DNA of 43,056 bases from Limnobacter litoralis. GTDB lineage: Bacteria > Pseudomonadota > Gammaproteobacteria > Burkholderiales > Burkholderiaceae_B. Where the stretch lies: positions 1 to 43,056 of the forward strand of contig NZ_BSOJ01000021.1 of NCBI RefSeq assembly GCF_030160455.1, written 5' to 3'. The number at the start of each line of letters is the position of its first letter. The first letter of the stretch is position 1. A program made the translations under genes and the position numbers. The notes below the pieces were generated by a model. That model was not told the origin of the DNA and ran no database searches. It saw only the letters and a program-made list of their open reading frames with translations. Positions 26,793 through 35,041 of the stretch are shown here, piece by piece.

Positions 26793-27613
26793 GCCAACGC
26801 ACTCCTCAGCCAGCCACTCACCCGGTCGGCCATCCACACCAGCAGCACAAACACCACCAGTATGGTGGCCACTTCAGAGCCGGCAAACATTTTCATCGAG
26901 GAATCCAGTTCCTGACCCAAGCCACCGGCCCCCACAAAACCAAGCACGGCCGATGATCGAATGGCACATTCCCAGCGGTACACTGTGTAGCTCGACAGCT
27001 CGGCCGCGCACTGGGGCAAGGTGCCGTAAAAGAAGGCCTGCAGCCGCCCACTGCCGTTTTTAAGCAGGGCAGACGCCGCCTGCGTGTCAGACGACTCAAC
27101 GATGTCGGCGTACACCTTGCCCAACATGCCACCGTAGGTCAGGCCAATGGCAAGCATACCCGAGGTTGGGCCCAAACCCACCACGCGCACAAACACCAAG
27201 GCCCACACCAACTCGGGGATGCTACGCAGCACGATGGCAAACCACCGAACACACTGGCGAGCCGCCGCCGACCAAGGGGACATGCGGCCACCAATGGCTG
27301 AAATCGACAACACACGGGCTGACATCAGCGAAATCGGAAGGGCAACCAGCCAGGCCAGGGTTAAACCGGCCGTGGCGATTGCAACAGTGCGCCAGCTTTG
27401 ACGGGCAACCAGCCACAGAAATTCGGAATCCATGCGGGGCGGAAACATGCCCACCACGAAATTAATCGCGGGTTTGTAGTTTTCTTCGTCCAGCAACACC
27501 CAAGGCTTAAACTCGGTCAGCCGCGTCACCGGCCACAGCAGTACCAAAAAGACGCCAAACCAGAACACTCGGCCAAGCCAGGCCGGGTCGCGATCCCGGT
27601 AAGAGGCTGTCAT
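26789..27613 (-). CDS. PhnE-type ABC permease 1 of putative selenium-oxyanion importer
   Basis: A 274-aa permease homologous to its neighbour. It has membrane helices, the ATPase-contact loop DIVESSDTQAASALLKNGSG and the closing VLGFVGAGGLGQELD. Two adjacent ATGs are possible; I use 27613 because it gives the same four-base ATGA overlap with the upstream ATPase gene that the other two junctions of this operon show (27619 adds two residues). Heterodimeric PhnE pairs are usual in PhnCDE-like systems. Its job is to pass the bound oxyanion across the inner membrane. The rest of a C-P lyase (phnG to phnM) is absent, which argues against phosphonate use. Confidence 0.86.
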   Translation of the reverse strand: MTASYRDRDPAWLGRVFWFGVFLVLLWPVTRLTEFKPWVLLDEENYKPAINFVVGMFPPRMDSEFLWLVARQSWRTVAIATAGLTLAWLVALPISLMSARVLSISAIGGRMSPWSAAARQCVRWFAIVLRSIPELVWALVFVRVVGLGPTSGMLAIGLTYGGMLGKVYADIVESSDTQAASALLKNGSGRLQAFFYGTLPQCAAELSSYTVYRWECAIRSSAVLGFVGAGGLGQELDSSMKMFAGSEVATILVVFVLLVWMADRVSGWLRSALA

Positions 27614-28440
27614 CTGCATGTCATCACCACAGGCGCCGGCTTTTCCAGAATTTGCGCGGGCTCGGGTGCGGGCCCGGTCAATTCGTCCAGATGCTGCTCA
27701 TACAAACCCTGCAGCATAGCCTCTGTAATGTCGGCCGCCGGCAGGTCAAAATACACCTCGCCGTCTCGAAGACCAATGACGCGTGGGAAAAACCGCAAAG
27801 CCATTTCAACGTGATGCAGGGTAGACACCAAAGTGGCGTCAGAGGTCTTGCAACTGTCCAGCAAAACGGTCAAGGCCTGTTCAGCGCGCGTTGGGTCCAG
27901 TGCGGACAGCGGCTCATCGACCAGCAGCAATTCGGATTTTGCCAACACCGCGCGGGCAAGCCCAACACGCTGGCGCTCTCCACCCGACAATCGATCAACC
28001 CGCTCGAAAAGCTTCTCGCTGAGGTCAAAACGGGTTAGCGCCTCGTCTGCAGCAGGAATGTCCACAGGGTAGAAGAGACTGCGCAAGCTGCGAAACAGAC
28101 CCATTTTGGGCAACGCCCCCGCCAACACCGAGGTGACCACCCGCTGACGGGGCGGCAAGGGTGGCACTTGAGGTGCCAAAAACAGGCTTTGGCGCAGGCG
28201 GGTCAAAGCGCCCTTGCGCAAAGTCCAAGGCGATACGCCGTTGAAAAGCACCTCACCCCCGCTTGGGCGAAGTGCACAGGCCAACACCTGCAACAGCGTG
28301 GTTTTACCCGCGCCAGAGGGGCCGATGATGGCCACTTGCTCCCCTGACTCAATGCACAGGGAAAGCGAGGTGATGGCCGCCCGGCCCTGACCATTGTCAG
28401 CAGGGTGACGGGCACTGCATTGCTTCAATTCCAGTTTCAC
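27610..28440 (-). CDS. PhnC-type ABC ATPase of putative selenium-oxyanion importer
   Basis: A 276-aa ABC transporter ATPase. Walker A is GPSGAGKTTLLQ (residues about 39-50), the Q-loop region APQVPPLPPRQRV, the signature LSGGERQRVGLARA, Walker B LLLVDEPLSALDP and the H-loop STLHHVE. It is cytoplasmic and powers the two PhnE-type permeases encoded next. The ATG overlaps the stop of the binding-protein gene (ATGA at 28437-28440). The order binding protein, ATPase, permease, permease is a complete importer. The sequence belongs to the phosphonate/phosphite importer ATPases; the selenium assignment rests on the binding protein and on the adjacent pathway. Confidence 0.9.
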   Translation of the reverse strand: MKLELKQCSARHPADNGQGRAAITSLSLCIESGEQVAIIGPSGAGKTTLLQVLACALRPSGGEVLFNGVSPWTLRKGALTRLRQSLFLAPQVPPLPPRQRVVTSVLAGALPKMGLFRSLRSLFYPVDIPAADEALTRFDLSEKLFERVDRLSGGERQRVGLARAVLAKSELLLVDEPLSALDPTRAEQALTVLLDSCKTSDATLVSTLHHVEMALRFFPRVIGLRDGEVYFDLPAADITEAMLQGLYEQHLDELTGPAPEPAQILEKPAPVVMTCR

Positions 28441-29303
28441 TTCAACAATCCGGCTGAGCGTGCTGATTCCTCAATGCCCTTGTAGTTGGCTGGGCTGGTT
28501 GGAACAAACTTGGTGGCACGCTGGAGTTCAAGAATCTGTTTGCCCTCAGGTGTATCAGGCGTCAGGTCCAGAAAGGCCTGCTTGATTTTTTCACGTTCGG
28601 CAGCAGGCATGCTGTCGTTGACTGACCAGTTGTAATCGTAATAGGACGGTGTGGTGTAGATCACATGCACTTTGCTGGTGTCCACTTTGCCGTCTTTCAC
28701 AAACTGGTTCCACACGGAAATGCTCAATGCACCAGCCTCCACCTTGCCTGCAGCCACTGCAGCGATGGTCGCGTCGTGCGCGCCAGAAAATGCAATGCGC
28801 TTGAAATCCTTTTCGGGATTGATGTGGGCTTGCAGCAGGTAATAACGTGGCATCAGGTGGCCAGATGTGCTGGAAGCAGAACCGAAACTCACGGTTTTAC
28901 CCTTCAGGTCTTCCAGGGTTTTGATGCTGGGGTCGGTGGTGATGAATACAGATTTGAATTTTTCATCTTCAGCGCGTTGCACCAGCGGAATGATGTGCCC
29001 TTTGGAGCGGTCATTGGCTTGCACAAAGGTAAAACCGCCGAACCAGGCCAGGTCTACCTTGTTGTTGGCCAGTGATTCCACAGCGGCTGCGTAATCGGTG
29101 ACGGGGGTGTACACCACTTTCATGTTCAACTTCTTGGACAAATAATCCATCAGGGGGTCGGCCTTGCGCGCAAGTTCAGTGGGCGACTCGTCAGGAATGG
29201 CGGTTACCTTGAAAACTTTTTCGGCATGCGCCATACCGGCCAGTCCGATCATGGCACAGGTCATCAAGACTTTAAAAGTGCGTGAAGGTGAAAAACTGAC
29301 CAT
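28437..29303 (-). CDS. PhnD-like periplasmic binding protein, putative selenate/selenium-oxyanion type
   Basis: A 288-aa periplasmic binding protein of the PhnD/PtxB superfamily. The signal peptide ends at GMAHA before EKVFKV. VTAIPDESPTELARKADPL, PVTDYAAAVESLANNKVDLAWFGGFTFVQA and the Ser-rich ligand loop SFGSASSTSGHLMPRYYL are visible; YYDYNWSVND closes the pocket. These resemble the subgroup that databases call putative selenate ABC-transporter binding proteins, typically found next to selenium genes. The start at 29303 has CAGGAG 7 bases upstream; the frame to 29438 is rejected. It is the first gene of the importer operon, divergent from egtD across about 148 bases, so import and biosynthesis could share control. 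Ligand binding has to be measured. Confidence 0.87.
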   Translation of the reverse strand: MVSFSPSRTFKVLMTCAMIGLAGMAHAEKVFKVTAIPDESPTELARKADPLMDYLSKKLNMKVVYTPVTDYAAAVESLANNKVDLAWFGGFTFVQANDRSKGHIIPLVQRAEDEKFKSVFITTDPSIKTLEDLKGKTVSFGSASSTSGHLMPRYYLLQAHINPEKDFKRIAFSGAHDATIAAVAAGKVEAGALSISVWNQFVKDGKVDTSKVHVIYTTPSYYDYNWSVNDSMPAAEREKIKQAFLDLTPDTPEGKQILELQRATKFVPTSPANYKGIEESARSAGLLK

Positions 29304-29390
29304 TGTGTACTCCTGTTGGGTTTGAACATGCAGGCGTGCCGCCCGACATTGCAGTATAGGTGAGAAAATCCGGCAATTGGTCTGGGGCGT

Positions 29391-29420
29391 CTTACAGAAC
29401 ACCACCGCCCGATGTATAAC
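29391..29420 (+). promoter_or_regulatory. Possible sigma-70 promoter for egtD
   Basis: CTTACA (29391-29396) and TATAAC (29415-29420) are separated by 18 bases, with the egtD ATG 31 bases further on. The -10 box is good (5 of 6) and the -35 box moderate (4 of 6). The same region must hold the promoter of the divergent importer operon. Confidence 0.35.
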
Positions 29421-29451
29421 AACGGGACAAGCTGCCATTTGGTTTTACAAC

Positions 29452-30468
29452 ATGTCGACATTGCCAGAATTCCTTGAGTTTCACATACCCCAGAACGACC
29501 ATGACGCTGGGCAATTGGCCAGCGCCCTGCTGGCTAGTCATGTTGAAATTGAGCCCAAATACTTCTACGACGACCTGGGCTCGAAACTGTTTGCCAGCAT
29601 CACCGCGTTGCCGGAATATTACCCGACCCGAACCGAAGCGCAAATTCTACGCAACCATCCCAGGGAACTGGCGCAATGGGTGCCCGCCGAACACATTCTG
29701 ATTGATTTGGGTGCGGGCGATTGTAAAAAGGCGGCCAGCCTGTTTCCGGTCATAAAACCGGCCAGGTACATTGCCGTGGACATTTCCAGCGTGTATTTGC
29801 GAGAAGTGCTCACCCACCTGCAACGGCAGTATCCACAGGTCCGCATGACCGGTGTCGGGCTTGATTTTTCAAAGGGCCTTGCCCTGCCCCAGGCGCTTGA
29901 ACTGGAAAGCGACAAACCTTTGGTTGTGTTTTATCCGGGCTCCAGCATCGGTAACTTCACGCCTCAACAAGCCCTGCACTTCACAAGTACCATCGCTCAG
30001 ACTTGCTCGCATCATCCAGACAGCGGCCTTTTGATCGGGGTTGATCTTGTGAAAGACACCAACACGCTTCAGGCCGCGTATGACGATGCGCTGGGTGTGA
30101 CAGCGGCTTTCAACAAAAACATGCTGCTTCACATCAACCGGTTGATCGATGCCAATTTTGATATTCGTCAGTGGATGCATGTGGCGCACTTCAACACCGA
30201 CGACAGTCGAATTGAAATGCACCTTGAGGCACTCAGCGACCTGACGGTCCAATGGCGCATGCCAGCCAGCGGACAGAGAGTGTTCAAAAAAGGCGAACGC
30301 ATTCACTCTGAAAACTCATACAAGTGGCGCATCGACCAGTTCAGCGCATTGCTTGAACAGGCGGGCTTTGGCGACATTCGAATGCTGACAGACCCGGAAA
30401 AACAATTTGCGGTTTATTGGGCGCAGGTGCGAAAACCGGCAAACAGATCACGCCGGTCCGGCAAATAG
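29452..30468 (+). CDS. egtD: EgtD, histidine Nalpha-methyltransferase (hercynine synthase)
   Basis: A SAM-dependent methyltransferase of 338 aa that trimethylates the alpha-amino group of histidine to hercynine, the scaffold of both ergothioneine and selenoneine. Seen: PKYFYDDLGSKLFASITALPEYYPTRTEAQIL (substrate side), the SAM loop LIDLGAGDCKKA near residue 86, VVFYPGSSIGNF, and the C-terminal SYKWRIDQFSALLEQAGF. I start at 29452; the longer frame to 29377 lies in the promoter region. The gene is convergent with senA and the two coding ends overlap by 55 bases. With senA, senB and the SelD fusion next to it, hercynine is predicted to go to selenoneine. Confidence 0.92.
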   Translation: MSTLPEFLEFHIPQNDHDAGQLASALLASHVEIEPKYFYDDLGSKLFASITALPEYYPTRTEAQILRNHPRELAQWVPAEHILIDLGAGDCKKAASLFPVIKPARYIAVDISSVYLREVLTHLQRQYPQVRMTGVGLDFSKGLALPQALELESDKPLVVFYPGSSIGNFTPQQALHFTSTIAQTCSHHPDSGLLIGVDLVKDTNTLQAAYDDALGVTAAFNKNMLLHINRLIDANFDIRQWMHVAHFNTDDSRIEMHLEALSDLTVQWRMPASGQRVFKKGERIHSENSYKWRIDQFSALLEQAGFGDIRMLTDPEKQFAVYWAQVRKPANRSRRSGK

Positions 30469-31625
30469 AAATTGCGGTAAGCCGGGTGCTGCATTTCCGG
30501 TGCAGTGGCCCAACTTGCCCCTTTCAGTACTTTGCGTTCATTGAACCAAGGCTCTGAGTAGTCGGCATACGGATGCGCCTTAAACCCTTCGTAGGGTAAA
30601 AAGGCACTTGACGTCCATTCCCACACCTGCCCCCACTCGAAATCATTGTGAATTCGGGCCGCCACTTCCCACTCTGTTTCGGTGGGCAACCTTCGGCCAG
30701 ACCAGATGCAGTAGGCCATGGCGTCCCACCATGACACATGGGACACCGGCGAATTCAAGTCAAGCGCTTGCCAGTGCTTGAAACATTGAATCTGCCATCC
30801 TGAGGTCGTGTTTTTCAAAACATGCGGTATGGCATGTCCCGATTTCGCCAAAAAACCCAGATAACTTCCCCAGGTCACAGGCTTGTCATCGATCTCAAAG
30901 GCTGCAACAGTGCGTTCATGGGGAGACAATTCGTTGTCAAATGCAAAACCCGCCCCGGTCCACCCCACCACATATCGACCCGCTGGCACCGTCAGCACCT
31001 TTGGATTTGCCGGTTCAGCGTTCGCCGGGCCAAGTTCTCTGGTGTGGTGTTTCGACAAGGGAATTCCCAGTGTCTGTGCCATGTAAACCGCCGCTTCCGC
31101 ATGCATTTGCTCGTGAAACAACACCAACCGGAAAAAATAATGCGCCTCTTCAATCGCCTGGGCATTGCTCTCACCCAATGTCTCGATTTCCTGCAGGTAC
31201 TCAAGGGTGCGGTTCAGGGCATCCTGGGCATACACTTGTGTTTCATGCAAGTTGGGCAGTGGCAAGGTCCACCGTGTTTCATGGGGCACAAGGCTGCTGT
31301 TGTAAAACGCATCGGCCTGCACAAAGCTGGAGAGCAAGCGTTGAATGTCGCGATTGGCCTGCAATCCTCGGTACCGGTGAGGATTGCGACCAATCCACCA
31401 ATCCTGAAACCAGGCCAAATGACCAAGCTCCCAAAGCGGAGGATTGATTTCAGGCCGCCGGGGCACCCGCAGCTCAGGCCCAAGCGCCGCCACGTAGTCA
31501 GCAAGCAGGGTAATCGTTCTGACACGGGCTTCCTTGAGCAGACGGGCCAGGCTTTTACCTTTCGATACCCTTGCCTGATGAGCGATCGTTCCCCTTGAAC
31601 TTGTGTAAACTGGAAATACAGACAC
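30414..31625 (-). CDS. senA: SenA, selenoneine synthase (EgtB-like non-haem iron enzyme)
   Basis: A 403-aa EgtB-family enzyme. An N-terminal DinB-like domain has a likely three-histidine iron site: His69 (ELGHLAWF) and His171/His175 (FHEQMHAEA). The C-terminal formylglycine-generating-enzyme-like domain contains VSWWDAMAYCIWSGRRLPTETEWEVAAR and ends YRNFYLPDRRDLFAGFRTCA. EgtB forms the C-S bond of ergothioneine. The SenA group, described in Variovorax, joins hercynine to a selenosugar instead. I call SenA because senB and a selD-type gene sit at its 5' side and egtD at its 3' side, with no egtC. It starts at a GTG with GAGGG six bases upstream, only 44 bases from the divergent senB start. An ergothioneine-making EgtB cannot be fully excluded by sequence. 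Confidence 0.88.
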   Translation of the reverse strand: MSVFPVYTSSRGTIAHQARVSKGKSLARLLKEARVRTITLLADYVAALGPELRVPRRPEINPPLWELGHLAWFQDWWIGRNPHRYRGLQANRDIQRLLSSFVQADAFYNSSLVPHETRWTLPLPNLHETQVYAQDALNRTLEYLQEIETLGESNAQAIEEAHYFFRLVLFHEQMHAEAAVYMAQTLGIPLSKHHTRELGPANAEPANPKVLTVPAGRYVVGWTGAGFAFDNELSPHERTVAAFEIDDKPVTWGSYLGFLAKSGHAIPHVLKNTTSGWQIQCFKHWQALDLNSPVSHVSWWDAMAYCIWSGRRLPTETEWEVAARIHNDFEWGQVWEWTSSAFLPYEGFKAHPYADYSEPWFNERKVLKGASWATAPEMQHPAYRNFYLPDRRDLFAGFRTCAQ

Positions 31626-31669
31626 TAAATACCCTCACTACAACTCGATCAAACTAACAAACACCGGCC
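31626..31669. promoter_or_regulatory. 44-base divergent senA/senB intergenic region
   Basis: Only 44 bases separate the two divergent GTG start codons. GAGGG (minus strand) serves senA. No good ribosome site precedes senB, and no convincing full promoter fits in the gap, so at least one promoter must lie inside the opposite gene's coding sequence. Confidence 0.5.
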
Positions 31670-32671
31670 GTGCACAAACACTCAACATCTGCAGTCATTG
31701 TTGGGCCGCTGGTATCCAGTGGTACCAATGGCAATCATCAGACAGCTTATCGCTGGTTCCGCCATATCTCAAGCCTATTGAAAGTCAAGGTCATTAACCA
31801 AACGGATATCAATGCCCTCCAGGCTGAGATCCATGCCAGCGATCTCATGATTGCATTACACGCCAAAAAGTCGGCCATGGCCATCGAGCAATGGCCCGAC
31901 AACAAGGCGCTGATTGTTGTGTTAACAGGCACCGATTTGTACCGTGACATCCATGACAGTTCACAAGCACAGCGTTCAATCGAAAAGGCAGATCGTTTGA
32001 TCGTACTGCAAGGGTTGGGCGACAGGCAGCTACCCACCCATTTGAGGGAAAAAACGCGAGTGGTTTATCAGTCGTGTTCTGCCCGAAAAGCACTGCAAAA
32101 AACCGGGCGACACCTGCGCGCCGTGATGGTGGGGCACCTGCGAGAGGAAAAAGACCCGCTGACCTTCATGGCTGCAGCCACCCATTTGAAAGGCCAATCC
32201 ATCCTGCTTGACCACATCGGAGAAGCGCTGGACGCCGAGCTTGGTCAGGCTGCGCAGCGCACGGCGGCATCCTGTCCAGCCTATCGCTGGTTGGGTGGTC
32301 TTGACCACGAGCAAACACGGCGACGCATACAACAGGCTCACGTTCTGGTGCACGCCAGCAAAATGGAAGGCGGCGCCCACGTGATCATGGAAGCGGCCCA
32401 AAGCGGCACGCCAGTGTTGGCCAGCCGTATCGATGGCAATGTCGGTATGCTGGGAGAAACCTACCCCGGGTACTTTCCACTGGGCGACTCAAAACAATTG
32501 GCCGACATGCTGCTACAACTTCGACACGAACAGCAAACCGGCGAAAACGGACTTTACACTGAACTATGCGCCCATGTTGCACAGCGGGCCGAACTGTTTA
32601 CCCCGGAAAATGAGCGACAATCGTTGCTGGCAGTCATCCAGGAGGTTTTACCTGTCCATGAAAAGCGTTGA
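31670..32671 (+). CDS. senB: SenB, selenosugar synthase (GT4-like glycosyltransferase)
   Basis: A 333-aa GT-B-fold glycosyltransferase-like protein. The C-terminal donor domain shows VGHLREEKDPLTFMAAATHL and VHASKMEGGAHVIMEAAQSG, the E-x7-E type nucleotide-sugar site, followed by TPVLASRIDGNVGMLG. In the selenoneine pathway SenB uses selenophosphate and a UDP-sugar to make a selenosugar, a C-Se bond-forming step. Identity here rests on the placement between senA and a SelD fusion gene, plus the fold. It starts at GTG with a poor ribosome site. Its last 14 bases overlap the start of the selD-type gene, indicating translational coupling of selenophosphate supply and use. Confidence 0.85.
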   Translation: MHKHSTSAVIVGPLVSSGTNGNHQTAYRWFRHISSLLKVKVINQTDINALQAEIHASDLMIALHAKKSAMAIEQWPDNKALIVVLTGTDLYRDIHDSSQAQRSIEKADRLIVLQGLGDRQLPTHLREKTRVVYQSCSARKALQKTGRHLRAVMVGHLREEKDPLTFMAAATHLKGQSILLDHIGEALDAELGQAAQRTAASCPAYRWLGGLDHEQTRRRIQQAHVLVHASKMEGGAHVIMEAAQSGTPVLASRIDGNVGMLGETYPGYFPLGDSKQLADMLLQLRHEQQTGENGLYTELCAHVAQRAELFTPENERQSLLAVIQEVLPVHEKR

Positions 32672-34940
32672 TCAACCCGTTCTGCGCGACATCGTCCTGA
32701 TCGGCGGGGGCCACAGCCACGTCGGTGTCATCAAGAAGTTCGGCATGGCCCCATGGCCCGGCGTCAGGCTCACCGTCATTTGCACCGACATTGACACACC
32801 CTACTCCGGCATGTTGCCGGGCTACATCGCGGGTCATTACCGATTTGACGAGGTCCACATTGATCTCGGTCGCCTGTGTGCGTTCGCTGGGGCCCGTTTC
32901 ATTCAGGCACGGGTTACCGGACTTGACCGAATGGCCAAAAAGGTGATTTGTGAAGGCAGACCACCGATTGCTTACGATGCGGTGTCCATCAACATTGGGT
33001 CTACACCACGTGTTGACCTGCAGGAAAGCACACCGGGTTCGGCTGTGCCTGTCAAACCCATCGCGCAATTCAACACACGCTGGCAGGCCTTGCTTGAACG
33101 CATCCGTTCGCATGCACCGGGCGTGTCCATCGCCGTGGTGGGTGGCGGTGCAGGCGGTGTAGAGCTGACCTTGGCCATGCAATACCGTTTGCGCAACGAA
33201 TTGACCAAGGCAGGCAAGAACCCCGATTCACTGAGCTTTCACCTGTTGACTGCGGGCGACAGGCTGTTGCCCACGCACAACCCGAAAGTGCAACAGGAAT
33301 TCATGCAGGTGCTTCAACAGCGCGGTGTGAATGTGCACCTGAATGCGGAGGTGATTCAGCTCAACGAGGGCGTGTTAAGCACCACACAGGGGCTCCAGCT
33401 CAAAGCCGACGAAGTCATGTGGGTCACCCAGGCAAAAGGGGCCGCCTGGCTCGCCAACACAGGGCTTGATCTGGATGAAGGTGGCTTCATTGAGGTCAAA
33501 GACACCCTGCAAAGTGTCAACGACGACCATGTGTTCGCTGCAGGTGACGTGGCCAGCTTCAAAGACCGACCCCTTGAAAAGGCGGGGGTTTTTGCGGTTC
33601 GCATGGGGAAGCCCCTGACCGAGAATTTGAAAAGGCACATGGAAGGCACCCCATTGGTGCACTATCGCCCTCAACGCACCTGGCTGGCATTGATCAGCAC
33701 GGGCGACCAATTTGCGATCGCCTCCAAAGGCGCACTGTCATTTTCAGGTGGCTGGGTTTGGCAGTGGAAAGACTGGATCGATCGTCGCTTCATGCGCAAA
33801 TTCACTGATCTGCAACCGATGGACATGGACGCTGCGCCCGCAGCCCCGGCCCCTTCTGTCAACTTGAGTGCCGAAGAAAGCCAGCAGGCCATTTCGGCAA
33901 TCGCCATGCGGTGCGGTGGCTGTGGCGCCAAAGTGGGCGCCAATGTGCTTTCTCGTGCACTGCAGGCCATTCACCCGATTGAACGTGACGACGTGCTGGT
34001 GGGTCTTCATGCACCCGATGACGCCGCCATTGTGCGGGTGCCCCCGGGCAAGGCCATGGTCCACACCGTTGATTTTTTCCGGGCATTCATCGACGACCCC
34101 TATGTGTTCGGCAAAATTGCCGCCAACCATGCATTGGGCGACGTGTTTGCGATGGGCGGACAAGCCCAGTCTGCAACCGCAGTGGCCACGGTTCCCCCAG
34201 GGCTTGAGGCCAAGGTGGAGGAGACGCTGTTCCAGATGATGTCGGGTGCGGTGGAGGTGCTGAATGAGGCGGGCTGCGCACTGGTCGGTGGACACACCGG
34301 TGAGGGCAAAGAACTGGCTTTGGGATTTGCAATCAACGGACTGGTGGACGAAAGCCTGAAAGGGGTGATGATCAAAGGGGGCCTGAAGGCTGGGCAAGTG
34401 ATCGTTCTGACCAAACCGATAGGCACCGGCACGCTGTTTGCCGCACTTCCGCAACTGGGCACGCGCGGCGTGTGGATACAACGCGCGCTGGAATCCATGA
34501 TGCATTCCAATCGAAAAGGGGCCGCAATCTTGATGGAGGCAGGGGCAACCGCCTGCACCGACCTCACCGGCTTTGGCCTGTTGGGCCACCTGGTCGAGAT
34601 GATCAAACCGTCGGGTGTGGACGTTCGCTTGAAACTGACAAGCTTGCCACTGCTGGACGGTGCACTTGAAACGACCCGCGCGGGCATTGTCAGTTCATTG
34701 CAGCCAGCCAACGTGCGGCTGCGCCGCGCCATACAAAACCAGGCAGCCTGGGTGAACCATCCACTCTACCCGCTGTTGTTCGACCCGCAAACCGCTGGTG
34801 GCCTGCTGGCCAGTGTGCCAGCAGACAATGCACTGCACTGCGTTGCGCAACTGCGCCAAAATGGATACCCGCACGCCGCCATCATCGGCGAGGTGCTTGC
34901 CCAAGGCGATGCGCTGGAACTTGTCGCCCTGACAGAGTAA
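32658..34940 (+). CDS. selD: Selenide-water dikinase fused to a flavoprotein domain (SenC/SelD)
   Basis: A 760-aa fusion. Residues 1 to about 380 form a pyridine-nucleotide-disulfide-oxidoreductase-like flavoprotein (VLIGGGHSHVGVIKKF, TPYSGMLPGYIAGHY, SIAVVGGGAGGVELTLAM, HVFAAGDVASF). Residues about 410-760 form selenophosphate synthetase (RCGGCGAKVG, GLHAPDDAAIVRVP, TVDFFRAFIDDPYVFGKIAANHALGDVFAMGG, LVGGHTGEGKELA, FDPQTAGGLL). By alignment Cys422 and Lys425 match E. coli SelD Cys17 and Lys20, while Cys19 is Ala424; no Sec codon is used. The product makes selenophosphate from selenide and ATP, and the flavoprotein part may deliver reduced selenium. AGGAGG lies about 12 bases before the ATG. 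Next to senB it fills the SenC role; general SelD duty (SelU/SelA) is also possible. Confidence 0.92.
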   Translation: MKSVDQPVLRDIVLIGGGHSHVGVIKKFGMAPWPGVRLTVICTDIDTPYSGMLPGYIAGHYRFDEVHIDLGRLCAFAGARFIQARVTGLDRMAKKVICEGRPPIAYDAVSINIGSTPRVDLQESTPGSAVPVKPIAQFNTRWQALLERIRSHAPGVSIAVVGGGAGGVELTLAMQYRLRNELTKAGKNPDSLSFHLLTAGDRLLPTHNPKVQQEFMQVLQQRGVNVHLNAEVIQLNEGVLSTTQGLQLKADEVMWVTQAKGAAWLANTGLDLDEGGFIEVKDTLQSVNDDHVFAAGDVASFKDRPLEKAGVFAVRMGKPLTENLKRHMEGTPLVHYRPQRTWLALISTGDQFAIASKGALSFSGGWVWQWKDWIDRRFMRKFTDLQPMDMDAAPAAPAPSVNLSAEESQQAISAIAMRCGGCGAKVGANVLSRALQAIHPIERDDVLVGLHAPDDAAIVRVPPGKAMVHTVDFFRAFIDDPYVFGKIAANHALGDVFAMGGQAQSATAVATVPPGLEAKVEETLFQMMSGAVEVLNEAGCALVGGHTGEGKELALGFAINGLVDESLKGVMIKGGLKAGQVIVLTKPIGTGTLFAALPQLGTRGVWIQRALESMMHSNRKGAAILMEAGATACTDLTGFGLLGHLVEMIKPSGVDVRLKLTSLPLLDGALETTRAGIVSSLQPANVRLRRAIQNQAAWVNHPLYPLLFDPQTAGGLLASVPADNALHCVAQLRQNGYPHAAIIGEVLAQGDALELVALTE

Positions 34941-35041
34941 TCCGCATTTCCTGCCCCGGCAGGGTTACCTCTTCTGCCTGAAGGCGCGCGTTTCGACCAG
35001 AGCGATACTTGTCCACAGTGAACATGGACGGAGGTATCACG

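Noticed and set aside
25956-29303. Phosphonate uptake and C-P lyase locus
   Set aside because: The transporter is PhnCDE-like, but no phnF-phnP genes follow and the partners are selenium and hercynine genes.
29452-31625. Plain ergothioneine operon (egtD-egtB)
   Set aside because: There is no egtC or egtA. The EgtB-like gene is adjacent to a selenosugar-synthase-like gene and a SelD fusion gene, which fits SenA better.
33744-34589. 281-aa frame opposite the SelD domain
   Set aside because: It is antisense to the conserved selenophosphate synthetase motifs; composition is His/Gln-rich, as expected for a shadow frame.
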